From the NCBI GenBank assembly GCA_964245885.1, contig CAXTOX010000043.1, forward strand, positions 1 to 28,643: DNA of 28,643 bases, read 5' to 3'. The DNA is from CAHJWO01 sp964245885 (GTDB taxonomy: Bacteria > Verrucomicrobiota > Verrucomicrobiia > Chthoniobacterales > SZAS-18). This document shows, one piece after another, positions 1 through 7,774 of the stretch. Numbering within the stretch: the first letter of the stretch is position 1; each line of letters opens with the position of its first letter. The translations under genes were made by a program, and so were the position numbers. The notes beneath the pieces are model-generated. The model searched no databases, had not been told where the DNA came from, and saw only the letters and a list, made by a program, of their open reading frames with translations.

Positions 1-523
1 GGGAGGCGCTCGCGCAGAGCACGGGCACCCTCCGCCGCAACGATCTCCCACGAAGGAGGCGACCACCTGGCGGGTTTGCCGACCCAAGGCGATCCACACC
101 CAGCGAGGGTTGAGTTTGGAACCCACAAAGCTCCAGAGTTCATCCAGTTCTCACCCGTCGCCCTTCTCAGCGGGCAGGAGCGTCTCACTCATGGGCGGCA
201 ATTTTTCGGCTTTTTTTCGAGCCACTTGGCGATGGTCTGCCGGGCCACGCCGAAGACCCGCTCGGCCGCTCGCAGGCTCAGACGCTCGACTTCCACCGCC
301 CGCAGGACCAACTCCTTGCGCGCGGGATCGGTGGCTGCACTCTTGGCGACCAGCACCCGGTGCGCTCCACACGCTTTGCAGAGAGATTGCTGGGTGCCGC
401 ACGAGTGGTGGCCGCTTTTGACGATGGCGGTGCTGCCACAGGTCGCACCGCAAGGCGCAGAGACTTTCCTGCCGATCCATCGCCCAGAAGATCGCCGCTG
501 TCACTTGTACATCAACCACTACC
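1..523 (-). pseudogene. IS1-family transposase remnant (InsA/InsB-like), decayed and cut by the window edge
   Basis: Translation of the minus strand gives the layout of an IS1 transposase. It starts with a zinc-finger-like part (CGATCGSTAIVKSGHHS, then a CKACG pair), continues with a helix-turn-helix region ending in RQTIAKWLEKK, and then reaches the catalytic start ELDELWSFVGSK...NPRWVWIALGRQTRQVV. The InsA-like frame stops at a TGA near 190. A run of seven A (minus strand, about 211-217) sits just where IS1 elements make a -1 frameshift into InsB, and the -1 frame does continue the homology. That frame is broken by an in-frame TGA at 151-153, immediately before ELDELWSFV. The N-terminal MVDVQVT start (GTG at 519) is also out of frame with the zinc finger. 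The element end is probably near 523 (GGTAGTGG on the minus strand). The rest of the catalytic domain lies beyond the left edge. Two independent lesions make an active element unlikely. Confidence 0.75.
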
Positions 524-552
524 AGTTGTCTTTATAGACTATAGTGTCTATT

Positions 553-2148
553 TCACTTGCTGATGATTTTCCCCGTGGCGAAGTCATAGAAGCTACGCAT
601 TCCACCAACGTTGTAATGGCCCGGGCGGTTCGGGTCGGGATAATAGTACAACGTCGTTTGCAGACTGAAATCATACAGAAAGGGGAAAGGAAAAGTCGGT
701 GATGTGTAGAAGAACGTTTTGCTGGCAAAATCGTACAGGTAGACGCCGTTCTTCCCGTCCTGAGCGTCAAACACATATTCGAAGCCTAGGTCAAAATGGT
801 AAATATAATGCGAGTCGGCTAGAAAAGTATAGTAGCCGAAATAGTTCCCACCGAAAAACGCCAGGTAGTACACGCCTCCACTCAGCGGAACTTCGCCGTC
901 AAAAAAGCCCGGAAACGGGCTGCCTTCGAGCCGGGCCAAGCGGGGATGCGTGGTGTCCCCGTCGACCTGGCCGAAGAAGCCGCCCACGAGGATTTTCCCG
1001 TCGGGCGCCGTGGCCAGCACATCCACGACGCTGTCCGTGCTGGCGTCGAAATTACCATCCAGTGAGCCGTCGGCGTACAACCGGGCGATGGACCGGTGGG
1101 CCTTCCCGCTGACATTGAAAAAAGCACCGCCCAGGACGAGCTTGGCGCTGGGCAAGACGATCACTTGATACACCGTGTTGTCCGTGTCGGCCCGGAACGC
1201 CGTGTCCAGGGTTCCGTCGGCGTTCAACCGCGCCAGGTTGGCGCGCGGGGTCTTGTCGATGTTGGTGAAACTGCCACCCACGAGGATCTTGCCGTCGGGC
1301 TGTAGCGCCACCGTGGTGATGAACCCGGTGCCGTTGGCCTGGAAGGTCGTGTCCAGGCTGCCGTCTGCGTTGAGGCGGGCAATCGCGTCGTGGGCCACCC
1401 CGTTGACCGTCAGGAACGAGCCGACGATGACGATCTTGCCGTTGGGCTGCACGGTCAGCGCGAAAACGCTGTTGTTCGTCGTCGCGCTGAACGTGGTGTC
1501 CAGCGAGCCGTCGGCATTGTAGCGGGCGAGGTTGGTCGCCGCGCCGCCGCTGGTGCCCGGCGCGCCGCCGCCGGCGATGATCTTGCCGTCGGGTTGCACG
1601 GCGAGCGCGTAGACGCCGAAGATCGGATCGGGCTGGAAGAGAGGGTCCAGACTGCCGTCCGGGTTCAGCCGCAGGAGGTGGTTGCGCGCGGAGGTGTTGG
1701 CGATGGTGAAATTGCCGCCCGCCAGGATTTTGCCGTCGGGCTGGATCGCCAGAGCGGCGACGATGTCGTCCACGCCGGAGAAAAACGTGGTGTCCAGCGT
1801 ACCGTCGGCGTTGAGGCGCGCGAGCCGGTTGCGCGGCGTGCCGTTCACCGTGGTGAACGACCCGCCGAGGACCACCTGGTCGTTGGTCTGCACCCCCACG
1901 CAATAAACCCCCGTGACACTGCCGGTATCGGTGGACGCGTTGAAGGTGGTGTCCAGGGTGTCGTCGTTCTGCGCGCGGGCGCTGCCCGGCATTCCCTGGA
2001 GCAGCAGGCAAGCCGCAAGCAGGCAGCCGAGGGGGTAAGGTCGCCGCACGCCGACCCCGGATCGGGCCGACGGGACGCGGGCAACGGCAATGAAGAGAGA
2101 CACGTAGCGAGACAAACGCGAGGTGTGCATGGCGGTTCTTAGAGGCAT
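553..2148 (-). CDS. Secreted delta-60 repeat protein with aromatic-rich C-terminal domain
   Basis: The protein has about 531 residues. A long basic N-terminus leads to a hydrophobic stretch (about residues 38-51) and a probable signal peptidase site after GSARA (residue 59), so it is secreted or at the cell surface. Residues 65-420 hold seven tandem units of about 50 residues, each beginning LDTTF or similar and carrying QPDGKILVGG and LARLNADGS. This is the delta-60 repeat pattern, expected to fold as beta-propeller or beta-solenoid blades. The last 105 residues are very rich in Tyr and Phe (for example FFGGNYFGYYTFL and TSPTFPFPFLYDFS) and resemble C-terminal domains I associate with verrucomicrobial surface proteins. 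The function is unknown; adhesion or surface binding is a guess. The frame is open to 2232, but 2148 or the ATG at 2130 gives a more normal signal peptide. No clear ribosome binding site decides between them. Confidence 0.85.
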   Translation of the reverse strand: MPLRTAMHTSRLSRYVSLFIAVARVPSARSGVGVRRPYPLGCLLAACLLLQGMPGSARAQNDDTLDTTFNASTDTGSVTGVYCVGVQTNDQVVLGGSFTTVNGTPRNRLARLNADGTLDTTFFSGVDDIVAALAIQPDGKILAGGNFTIANTSARNHLLRLNPDGSLDPLFQPDPIFGVYALAVQPDGKIIAGGGAPGTSGGAATNLARYNADGSLDTTFSATTNNSVFALTVQPNGKIVIVGSFLTVNGVAHDAIARLNADGSLDTTFQANGTGFITTVALQPDGKILVGGSFTNIDKTPRANLARLNADGTLDTAFRADTDNTVYQVIVLPSAKLVLGGAFFNVSGKAHRSIARLYADGSLDGNFDASTDSVVDVLATAPDGKILVGGFFGQVDGDTTHPRLARLEGSPFPGFFDGEVPLSGGVYYLAFFGGNYFGYYTFLADSHYIYHFDLGFEYVFDAQDGKNGVYLYDFASKTFFYTSPTFPFPFLYDFSLQTTLYYYPDPNRPGHYNVGGMRSFYDFATGKIISK

Positions 2149-2247
2149 GGGTAGACGATCATCCCCCAGGACACACAGCGAGCATCTCCCGGGAGTTTTC
2201 GCGATTATTTCAGGGAAACCTGTGACAAGCAATCATTTACATTCGCC

Positions 2248-4518
2248 ATGCGATCGGGATTGTCGATGACTATCCGTGCGGGGCAAGTTCGCGGTGCGTG
2301 TGAAACCTCCACCGCCGCGCCTTGCAAAGGAGGCTGGCCACGATCCTTTTCGCAAGGCATGGTATTGGCGCGCCGCGTCCGTATGCCTTCTCCTGATCTA
2401 ACCTCCCCATCCCGGACTCCCGCGCAGGAACCTGACGGCAGGCCCACCTTGGAACTGGTTTACGGTCAGGAGCGGTTCCTCTGCCGCGACGGCGACATCA
2501 TCGGTCGGGAAGGCACGGTGGCGACCACGGTGTTGGCTCCGGCCCGAGCGGTGTCACGCCACCACCTGCTCGTCTCCTGGCAGGACGATGGTCCGGGCCA
2601 TGCGCCCGGCGGCTGGTTCATCAAGCTGGCACTGAACGCGAGGAACCTCACCCTGTTGGACGACCGGCAAATGCAGCGCGATCTCGCCCACGCGCTGGCT
2701 CCGGGCGAGCACCGGCTCGGGATCATCGATTTCGTTTTCAGCCTGCACGTCACCGCGCCCCGGAACGAACCGACGCACGCCGACGCGCCCGGGCTTGCGG
2801 AATCAATTCCCGACGCGGACCCGGACCAATCACACCGGCTCTTCGGAGCCAACGGGCTGTTTCAATTGCTCGCCGACCACACCCGGGATCTCATCGCCAT
2901 CATTGACGAGCGCGGCACCCGGATCTGGAACAACGCCGCGTACTTCAGTTGCCTGGGCTACGACCCGGAAGAAATCCGCCATTCGTATTCGATGGCCGAA
3001 ATCCACCCGGACGACCTGCCGCTGGTCAAACAAACGTTCGACGAGTCCATGCGCACCGGGATTGGCCAACGCATCGAGTACCGCATGCGCCACCGCGACC
3101 AGCGTTGGATCGACCTGGAATCGCAGGCGAGCGTGGTGGAGGCCGCCGGGGCGGCCGGGCGTTGCCTCGTGCTCGTCGCGCGCGACATCACCGCCCGCAA
3201 GGAGGCGGAGGCGAAGGCGTTGCACCGGGCGCGCCGGTTGGTCGAGCGGATGGCGATGCTGGCCCGGTTCACGCAGTCGCCCGATTTGCAGGATGGCAAC
3301 CTGGAGAGCTGCTTTTCCCAGGTGCTGGAGGCGGCGACGGAACATTTCAAGTGCCAGCGTGGGAGCGTGTGGTTATTTTCCCCGGACGGCGCGACCTTGG
3401 TCTGCCAGGACCTTTTCGAGCAGCCGACCCTCCAGCACAGCCGGGGCGGCGTTTGGCCGGTCAGCGCCTGCGGACAGTTCCTCGCCACGCTGCGGGTCAA
3501 ACGCTGTCTGGCCATCGACAGCGCGTTCACGGACGAACGCCTAGCCGAACTCCGCCCGATCTATCTTTTCAGTCACCGGGTCAGTTCCTTCCTGGCCGCG
3601 CGCATCTGTCTGGGCAACGAGGTGCTCGGCATTCTCGTGCTGGAAAGGACCGATGTGATCGAACACTGGAGCCTGGAGGACCAGAACTTCGCCGGCTCGC
3701 TGGCGGACGTGTTGCTGGCGGCGATCCAAACCCGTCAGCGTGCCGAGGCGTTCGCTGCCATGCAAAAGAGCCAGCGGTTGCTCGCCGACGAGTTGACCGA
3801 AGCCAACAACTACGTCCGCGCGCTGCTGCCCGCCCCGTTGTCGGGGGAGGTGGAGAGCGAGTGGCGCTTCGTGCCCTGCACGTCGCTCGCCGGCGACGGG
3901 TTCGGCCATCAGTGGCTGGACGACCGGCACCTGAACGTCTTCCTGCTCGACGTGGCCGGCCACGGCATCGGGGCGTCGCTGCTGTGTACCTCCGCGCTCA
4001 ACATGCTGCGCGCGCAAGCACTGCCGAACGTCGATTTTCATGATCCGGCGGCGGTGCTCGGGGCGTTGAACAGGGTCTTTGACATGGAAAAGCAGGCGAA
4101 CCTGTTTTTCACCATGTGGTACGGGGTCTACGACCGTGAGCGGCGTGAGATCACCTACGCCTCTGCCGGCCACCCCGCGCCGGTGCTGCTCGGCATGGAC
4201 GCCGGTACGAAGGAGATCTCGCGCACCTTGCTCGAAACCAAGGGGATGATGATCGGCGCGGACACGAAAACCGTGTTCGCCACCGCGACGACGCCCGTGC
4301 CGCCGCGGGCAAAGCTCTATCTTTTCAGTGACGGTGCCTTCGAGATCACTCAGCCGGACGGTTCCCCCTGGGGATTTGATCATCTGATCGAGCAACTCGG
4401 CTCTAGCTTACGGCCTGGGCTTTCCGATCTGGACAGCTTGTTGCAGCACATCCAGGAGTTGCACGGCAGCCCGGTTCTGCCGGATGATTTTTCAGTCTTG
4501 CGCCTGACCTTTCATTGA
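2248..4518 (+). CDS. FHA-PAS-GAF-PP2C serine phosphatase (RsbU/SpoIIE-like)
   Basis: This is a multidomain cytoplasmic sensor phosphatase of up to 756 residues. An FHA domain lies at about 66-168, with IGRE and the phosphothreonine-pocket pattern SRHH at 103-106. A PAS domain covers about 200-320, ending ITARKEAEAKA. A GAF domain covers about 330-495. A PP2C/SpoIIE phosphatase domain follows at 535-755, with metal-binding patterns LAGDG (547-551), LLDVAGHG (566-573), SAGHPAPVLL and LFSDG. The first motif is slightly unusual (AGDGFGHQWLD, where a GGDxxD form is common). Enzymes of this family dephosphorylate STAS-domain antagonists in partner-switching pathways. The next two genes encode a matching kinase and STAS protein, so this is probably the activating phosphatase of that set. 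The start is uncertain: ATGs at 2359 and 2383 would also keep all domains, and none has a convincing ribosome binding site. Confidence 0.9.
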   Translation: MRSGLSMTIRAGQVRGACETSTAAPCKGGWPRSFSQGMVLARRVRMPSPDLTSPSRTPAQEPDGRPTLELVYGQERFLCRDGDIIGREGTVATTVLAPARAVSRHHLLVSWQDDGPGHAPGGWFIKLALNARNLTLLDDRQMQRDLAHALAPGEHRLGIIDFVFSLHVTAPRNEPTHADAPGLAESIPDADPDQSHRLFGANGLFQLLADHTRDLIAIIDERGTRIWNNAAYFSCLGYDPEEIRHSYSMAEIHPDDLPLVKQTFDESMRTGIGQRIEYRMRHRDQRWIDLESQASVVEAAGAAGRCLVLVARDITARKEAEAKALHRARRLVERMAMLARFTQSPDLQDGNLESCFSQVLEAATEHFKCQRGSVWLFSPDGATLVCQDLFEQPTLQHSRGGVWPVSACGQFLATLRVKRCLAIDSAFTDERLAELRPIYLFSHRVSSFLAARICLGNEVLGILVLERTDVIEHWSLEDQNFAGSLADVLLAAIQTRQRAEAFAAMQKSQRLLADELTEANNYVRALLPAPLSGEVESEWRFVPCTSLAGDGFGHQWLDDRHLNVFLLDVAGHGIGASLLCTSALNMLRAQALPNVDFHDPAAVLGALNRVFDMEKQANLFFTMWYGVYDRERREITYASAGHPAPVLLGMDAGTKEISRTLLETKGMMIGADTKTVFATATTPVPPRAKLYLFSDGAFEITQPDGSPWGFDHLIEQLGSSLRPGLSDLDSLLQHIQELHGSPVLPDDFSVLRLTFH

Positions 4519-4671
4519 TCGGGTCGGCAGAGCAATGGCTTGATTCCGAAACGGATATCGCGCAATGTTTAGGGCCTTCGCGTGCAAATTTTGCTTCTGC
4601 CCCGCCTTTCCCGGTTGGGAACTGCCCTGCGCGACGGCGTCCGACGGTGGCTTCGCCGGGTGGCGCGGTCC

Positions 4672-5172
4672 ATGGACGGCGGTTTCCAGCCGGTCTCTCC
4701 CGCCATTGCGCCCGTGCAGTGCTGGCGCTGGCAGTTGCGGAACGAACTCGCCGCCCTGACCGGATTTGGCGAACAGGTGCTCACCCACCTCGGCAACGCC
4801 TGTCCACCGAAGCCGGACCAAGCGACGAATTCAGCGGTGTTGTTGATCCTCGACGAACTGCTGACGAACGTCATCAAATACGCGCATCCGCTCGAGCGTC
4901 CCGGCCACCGGTTGATCGTCGTGCAGCTCCGGGTCGGGAGCGGCGAGGTCGGCATTGAGATCGAGGACGACGGGACTCCCTTCGATCCGACGGTGGAGCT
5001 GCCGGCGTCGGTGGACGGCGCGGAGATTCCCCTGGAAGAACGCACCGTCGGGGGGTGGGGATTGTCGCTCGTGCGGCGAACCGCGGATTCCATGTCGTAC
5101 CGGCGTGCTCACGACCGCAACCATGTTACTGTGCATAAACGATTTCCGATGGTCCAGGCCCCGCCCGCCTGA
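4672..5172 (+). CDS. RsbW-like anti-sigma/HATPase serine kinase
   Basis: The protein has 166 residues and a GHKL ATPase fold of the HATPase_c_2 type. The N box is ILDELLTNVIKYAH (59-72, Glu62 and Asn66), the G1 box is EIEDDGTPFDP (96-106), and the G2 box is GGWGLSLVRRT (127-137). No histidine dimerisation domain or membrane segment is visible, as expected for RsbW/SpoIIAB-type protein kinases, which phosphorylate a serine on a STAS antagonist. It lies between the phosphatase gene and the STAS fusion, with only 33 bases before the latter, so the three probably form an operon. The frame extends up to a GTG at 4582, but that extension is arginine-rich and unlike the family; the ATG at 4672 gives a normal length. 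No sigma factor gene is visible nearby, so the target of the switch is unknown. Confidence 0.85.
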   Translation: MDGGFQPVSPAIAPVQCWRWQLRNELAALTGFGEQVLTHLGNACPPKPDQATNSAVLLILDELLTNVIKYAHPLERPGHRLIVVQLRVGSGEVGIEIEDDGTPFDPTVELPASVDGAEIPLEERTVGGWGLSLVRRTADSMSYRRAHDRNHVTVHKRFPMVQAPPA

Positions 5173-5205
5173 CCGGACGACGGCCGCCTCCTTTGTTTTT
5201 CTCCC

Positions 5206-7152
5206 ATGCAGATCACCAAGACCAACCCCGAAGGGATTGCCGCTCTCACCATCCAGGGCCAACTCGACGGCACCACCTCGCCGCAACTGGAGGGCGAACT
5301 GCTCGGCCTGATCCAGGCCAGATCGCCGCAGTTGATCCTAGATTTCGCCCAAGTGCCACTGGTCAGCAGCGCCGCCCTGCGGGTGCTCCTTTCCGCCGCC
5401 AAGCGCATGAAGAAGCATGGCGGCCACATCCATCTCTGCGCGTTGCGACCCGAGGTCAAACAGGTCTTCGACATCAGTGACCTGACCGTGTTTTTCGGCA
5501 TTCATCTGGATTTGGCCGCCGCCTTGGCCGCTGCGAAAGCCGCGCCCGCCGAACCGCCAAAAGTCGGACCCGCGAAACCGGCACCGGTCGAACCTTCGCA
5601 AGCTGAACCCGCGAACGTCGCGCCCGCTGAACCCGCGAAAGTCGCATCCGCGCCCGCCGCGCCGCCACCGCCCCCTCCACCACTCGTGGCGGCAAGCATC
5701 GTGCCTCCACCGGTCGCTCCGTTGGAACCCCCGAGCGTGCCTGTGCCCGCGGCGAGCACTCCCCCGCCACCTCCCCCTGCGCCGGTGGAATCCGATCCTT
5801 CGGCTACCCTGGAGTTCGCACCGACACCCGAGCCTCCATCCGACCCCCTGGCGACGATGGTTTTTTCATCAAAGCCCGCGCCACCACCGCACACCGTGGA
5901 AACGCCGGTTGCCCCGCCTTTGCCTCTTGCGGTTGCTCCGGCTCCAACCGCGCCGCCCGTGCCTGTCGCGGTTGCGCCGCCCCTGGTCGCGCCACCCGTG
6001 CCGACGCCTCCAGCCCCCGCAACCACGCCGCCGTTTGTTCCGCCGACTGCCGAGCCTCCTCATTCCCCTGCGCCCGTTCCGCCCACGCCGCTTCGCCGGA
6101 CACCCCCCACGATTCTCGCCAAGGCTGCCGAGATGCGCGGCGAGCCACCAATCACGCCCGCCCCTGCGACCGCCGCATCGGTCCAACCCCCGCCGCCGCC
6201 TGCCGCCTCACCCGTGGCCACTTCCTCCGGTACCACCGTGCAAATCCGGAGAAACGAGCCCCGCACCGTGGTCCCACCGTACGTTCCCGCCGCGTCGGGC
6301 CGACCTCTCTTGCCAATCATCGTGGCAGTGTTCACCGCGTTATTGATCCTGGCCGGAGTGGGCGGTTACCTGCTGCTCAGGCAAGAAGAGAAACCACGAA
6401 AGAACGACCGGCGGGCGTCATCATCCCCCACCGCCACTCCGCCGCCTGCGAACACTCCAGCGGCGAATCCGTCCCGCGAGCCAGTGCCCACGTCTGCTCC
6501 CGTGGTGGTCATATCGAGTCCGAGCCCCGGCCCGTCACCGGTTCCTTCGCCGACAGCCGTGCCTGACCTGGCAACCCCCACCGTGACGCCTGTCATCGCG
6601 CGCGCCACGCCTCCACCCACGCCCGTGCCTGCGCAGACTCCGGCCTCGACGCCGGCGGAGACGATCATGTCGGTGGTGGGCGCCATCGACACCAATCGGG
6701 CGAGCCCGGAAAACCAGGCGATCCAGCAGGCCGTTATGCAGCGCATCGACGCCATGCCGCTGTCGCAAGCGGACAAAGCCCGCCTTTACACGGCACTCGA
6801 ACGCGCTCACGGCCTCGGCAAGCTCCTCACCGTCAACTTCGCCACCGGCCGCACCGACCTCGCGCCGAACGATGTCGTCAACCTCGATAGCACCATGCAT
6901 CGACCAAAGGTGCAACGCTTCCTCGACGACCCGGCGGTCGTCCTGGTCGTGCTGGGCTTCTCGGATACGAAGGGCAACGAGAAAACGAACAAGGAAATCT
7001 CCGACCGCCGCGCCCGGAAGGTCGTGGAAGCCCTGCGCGGTTCATGCAACGTGACGAACATGATCCACAGCATCGGCATGGGCGGACAGACCATTGTCGG
7101 CGAGTCGTTGGACAAAAACCGCGTCGTGGAAATCTGGGCCGTGTTGCCGTGA
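5206..7152 (+). CDS. STAS - proline-rich linker - transmembrane - OmpA-like fusion protein
   Basis: The protein has 648 residues in four parts. Residues 1-105 are a STAS antagonist domain; the phosphorylation-loop serines are kept (QVPLVSSAALRVLL). Residues 105-365 are a Pro/Ala/Val-rich linker with many APA and PPPPP runs. A single transmembrane helix follows (about 365-390, PLLPIIVAVFTALLILAG). A second Pro/Thr-rich linker leads to an OmpA/MotB-like domain at about 540-648, with LGFSDTKGNEKTNKEISDRRA. The last stretch matches the peptidoglycan-binding GxxD...N..LS..RA pattern, with Phe-Ser in place of His-Thr. The orientation implies a cytoplasmic STAS domain and a periplasmic wall-binding domain. 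RsbV-type antagonists are normally small soluble proteins, so this fusion could tie the partner switch to the cell envelope. It is the third gene of the phosphatase-kinase-antagonist set. The domain calls are firm; the signalling role is inferred. Confidence 0.88.
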   Translation: MQITKTNPEGIAALTIQGQLDGTTSPQLEGELLGLIQARSPQLILDFAQVPLVSSAALRVLLSAAKRMKKHGGHIHLCALRPEVKQVFDISDLTVFFGIHLDLAAALAAAKAAPAEPPKVGPAKPAPVEPSQAEPANVAPAEPAKVASAPAAPPPPPPPLVAASIVPPPVAPLEPPSVPVPAASTPPPPPPAPVESDPSATLEFAPTPEPPSDPLATMVFSSKPAPPPHTVETPVAPPLPLAVAPAPTAPPVPVAVAPPLVAPPVPTPPAPATTPPFVPPTAEPPHSPAPVPPTPLRRTPPTILAKAAEMRGEPPITPAPATAASVQPPPPPAASPVATSSGTTVQIRRNEPRTVVPPYVPAASGRPLLPIIVAVFTALLILAGVGGYLLLRQEEKPRKNDRRASSSPTATPPPANTPAANPSREPVPTSAPVVVISSPSPGPSPVPSPTAVPDLATPTVTPVIARATPPPTPVPAQTPASTPAETIMSVVGAIDTNRASPENQAIQQAVMQRIDAMPLSQADKARLYTALERAHGLGKLLTVNFATGRTDLAPNDVVNLDSTMHRPKVQRFLDDPAVVLVVLGFSDTKGNEKTNKEISDRRARKVVEALRGSCNVTNMIHSIGMGGQTIVGESLDKNRVVEIWAVLP

Positions 7153-7183
7153 CGCCCGGCCGCCGCATGGGTGGATCAACCCT

Positions 7184-7732
7184 TCAAAAGGTTTCCGCCG
7201 GATCGAACGCCTGCGCCGAGATCGCGGCGGAGTCACGCGCGAACTTGTGCCCTGCCTTCTCGAAGTCGAGGAGGAGGATGACGCGTTGGGATTCCCCGCG
7301 ATTCCACGCTTCGTGAATGACCGTATCGTCGAAGATCAGCGTCTTGCCCTCCTGCCAGCAACGGGTCTGCTCGCCGACGCGCAACGCGCAATCCGGCGGC
7401 ACGATCAACCCCAAATGGCATCGCAGGACGGTGTCCGTGTACCCGTTGTGGGGTTTGATGTGCGTGCCGGGCGACATCCACGAGAAGCCCGCGGTCGTCA
7501 GGCCGGGGATGCTTTCGACCAGATGCGTCGTCTCCGGGCAGAGTACACAATTCTTTTCCAGCTTGCGGCCAAAGTTGTAGAGCACGTAAACGTCCCAGCG
7601 GTTCTCGTAGAGCATCTTTTCCGGCCAGGGCTTGAACTGGTTGGAAGGGATGGCCTCGACCTCGCGTCGGACGGCGGTCCATGCTTTTTCCAGGTCGGCG
7701 GTGAAGGGAAAATCGGTGGTGTCGTAGAACAT
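7184..7732 (-). CDS. Aspartyl/asparaginyl beta-hydroxylase-like Fe(II)/2-oxoglutarate oxygenase
   Basis: The 182-residue protein carries the family pattern almost intact: GTHIKPHNG (His91/His95), RCHLGLIVP (Arg104), a conserved Arg-Gly pair (RVGEQ), EGKTLIFDDTVIHEAWN (His140) and QRVILLLDF (Arg150). Such enzymes use Fe(II) and 2-oxoglutarate to hydroxylate Asp, Asn or related groups, including lipid A acyl chains in LpxO. It is the last gene of the run behind the lanthipeptide precursor, 42 bases after the flavoprotein gene. In cinnamycin, a class II lanthipeptide, a 2-oxoglutarate enzyme (CinX) hydroxylates an Asp in the core. The core here contains one Asp (Asp110 of the precursor) and one Asn (Asn92), which makes them reasonable targets. 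The substrate is inferred, not shown. Confidence 0.85.
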   Translation of the reverse strand: MFYDTTDFPFTADLEKAWTAVRREVEAIPSNQFKPWPEKMLYENRWDVYVLYNFGRKLEKNCVLCPETTHLVESIPGLTTAGFSWMSPGTHIKPHNGYTDTVLRCHLGLIVPPDCALRVGEQTRCWQEGKTLIFDDTVIHEAWNRGESQRVILLLDFEKAGHKFARDSAAISAQAFDPAETF

Positions 7733-7774
7733 AATAAGAGGGTGGTTGAGAGGAGTGTGGAAACAATCGCGTGG

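Noticed and set aside
2186..2195. Perfect palindrome CTCCCGGGAG in the divergent intergenic region
   Set aside because: Short and GC-rich, expected by chance in this DNA; no second copy or promoter context was found.
7153..7183. Possible bidirectional terminator between the STAS fusion and the hydroxylase gene
   Set aside because: Only a weak GGGT/ACCC stem with mismatches and no T-run could be seen.
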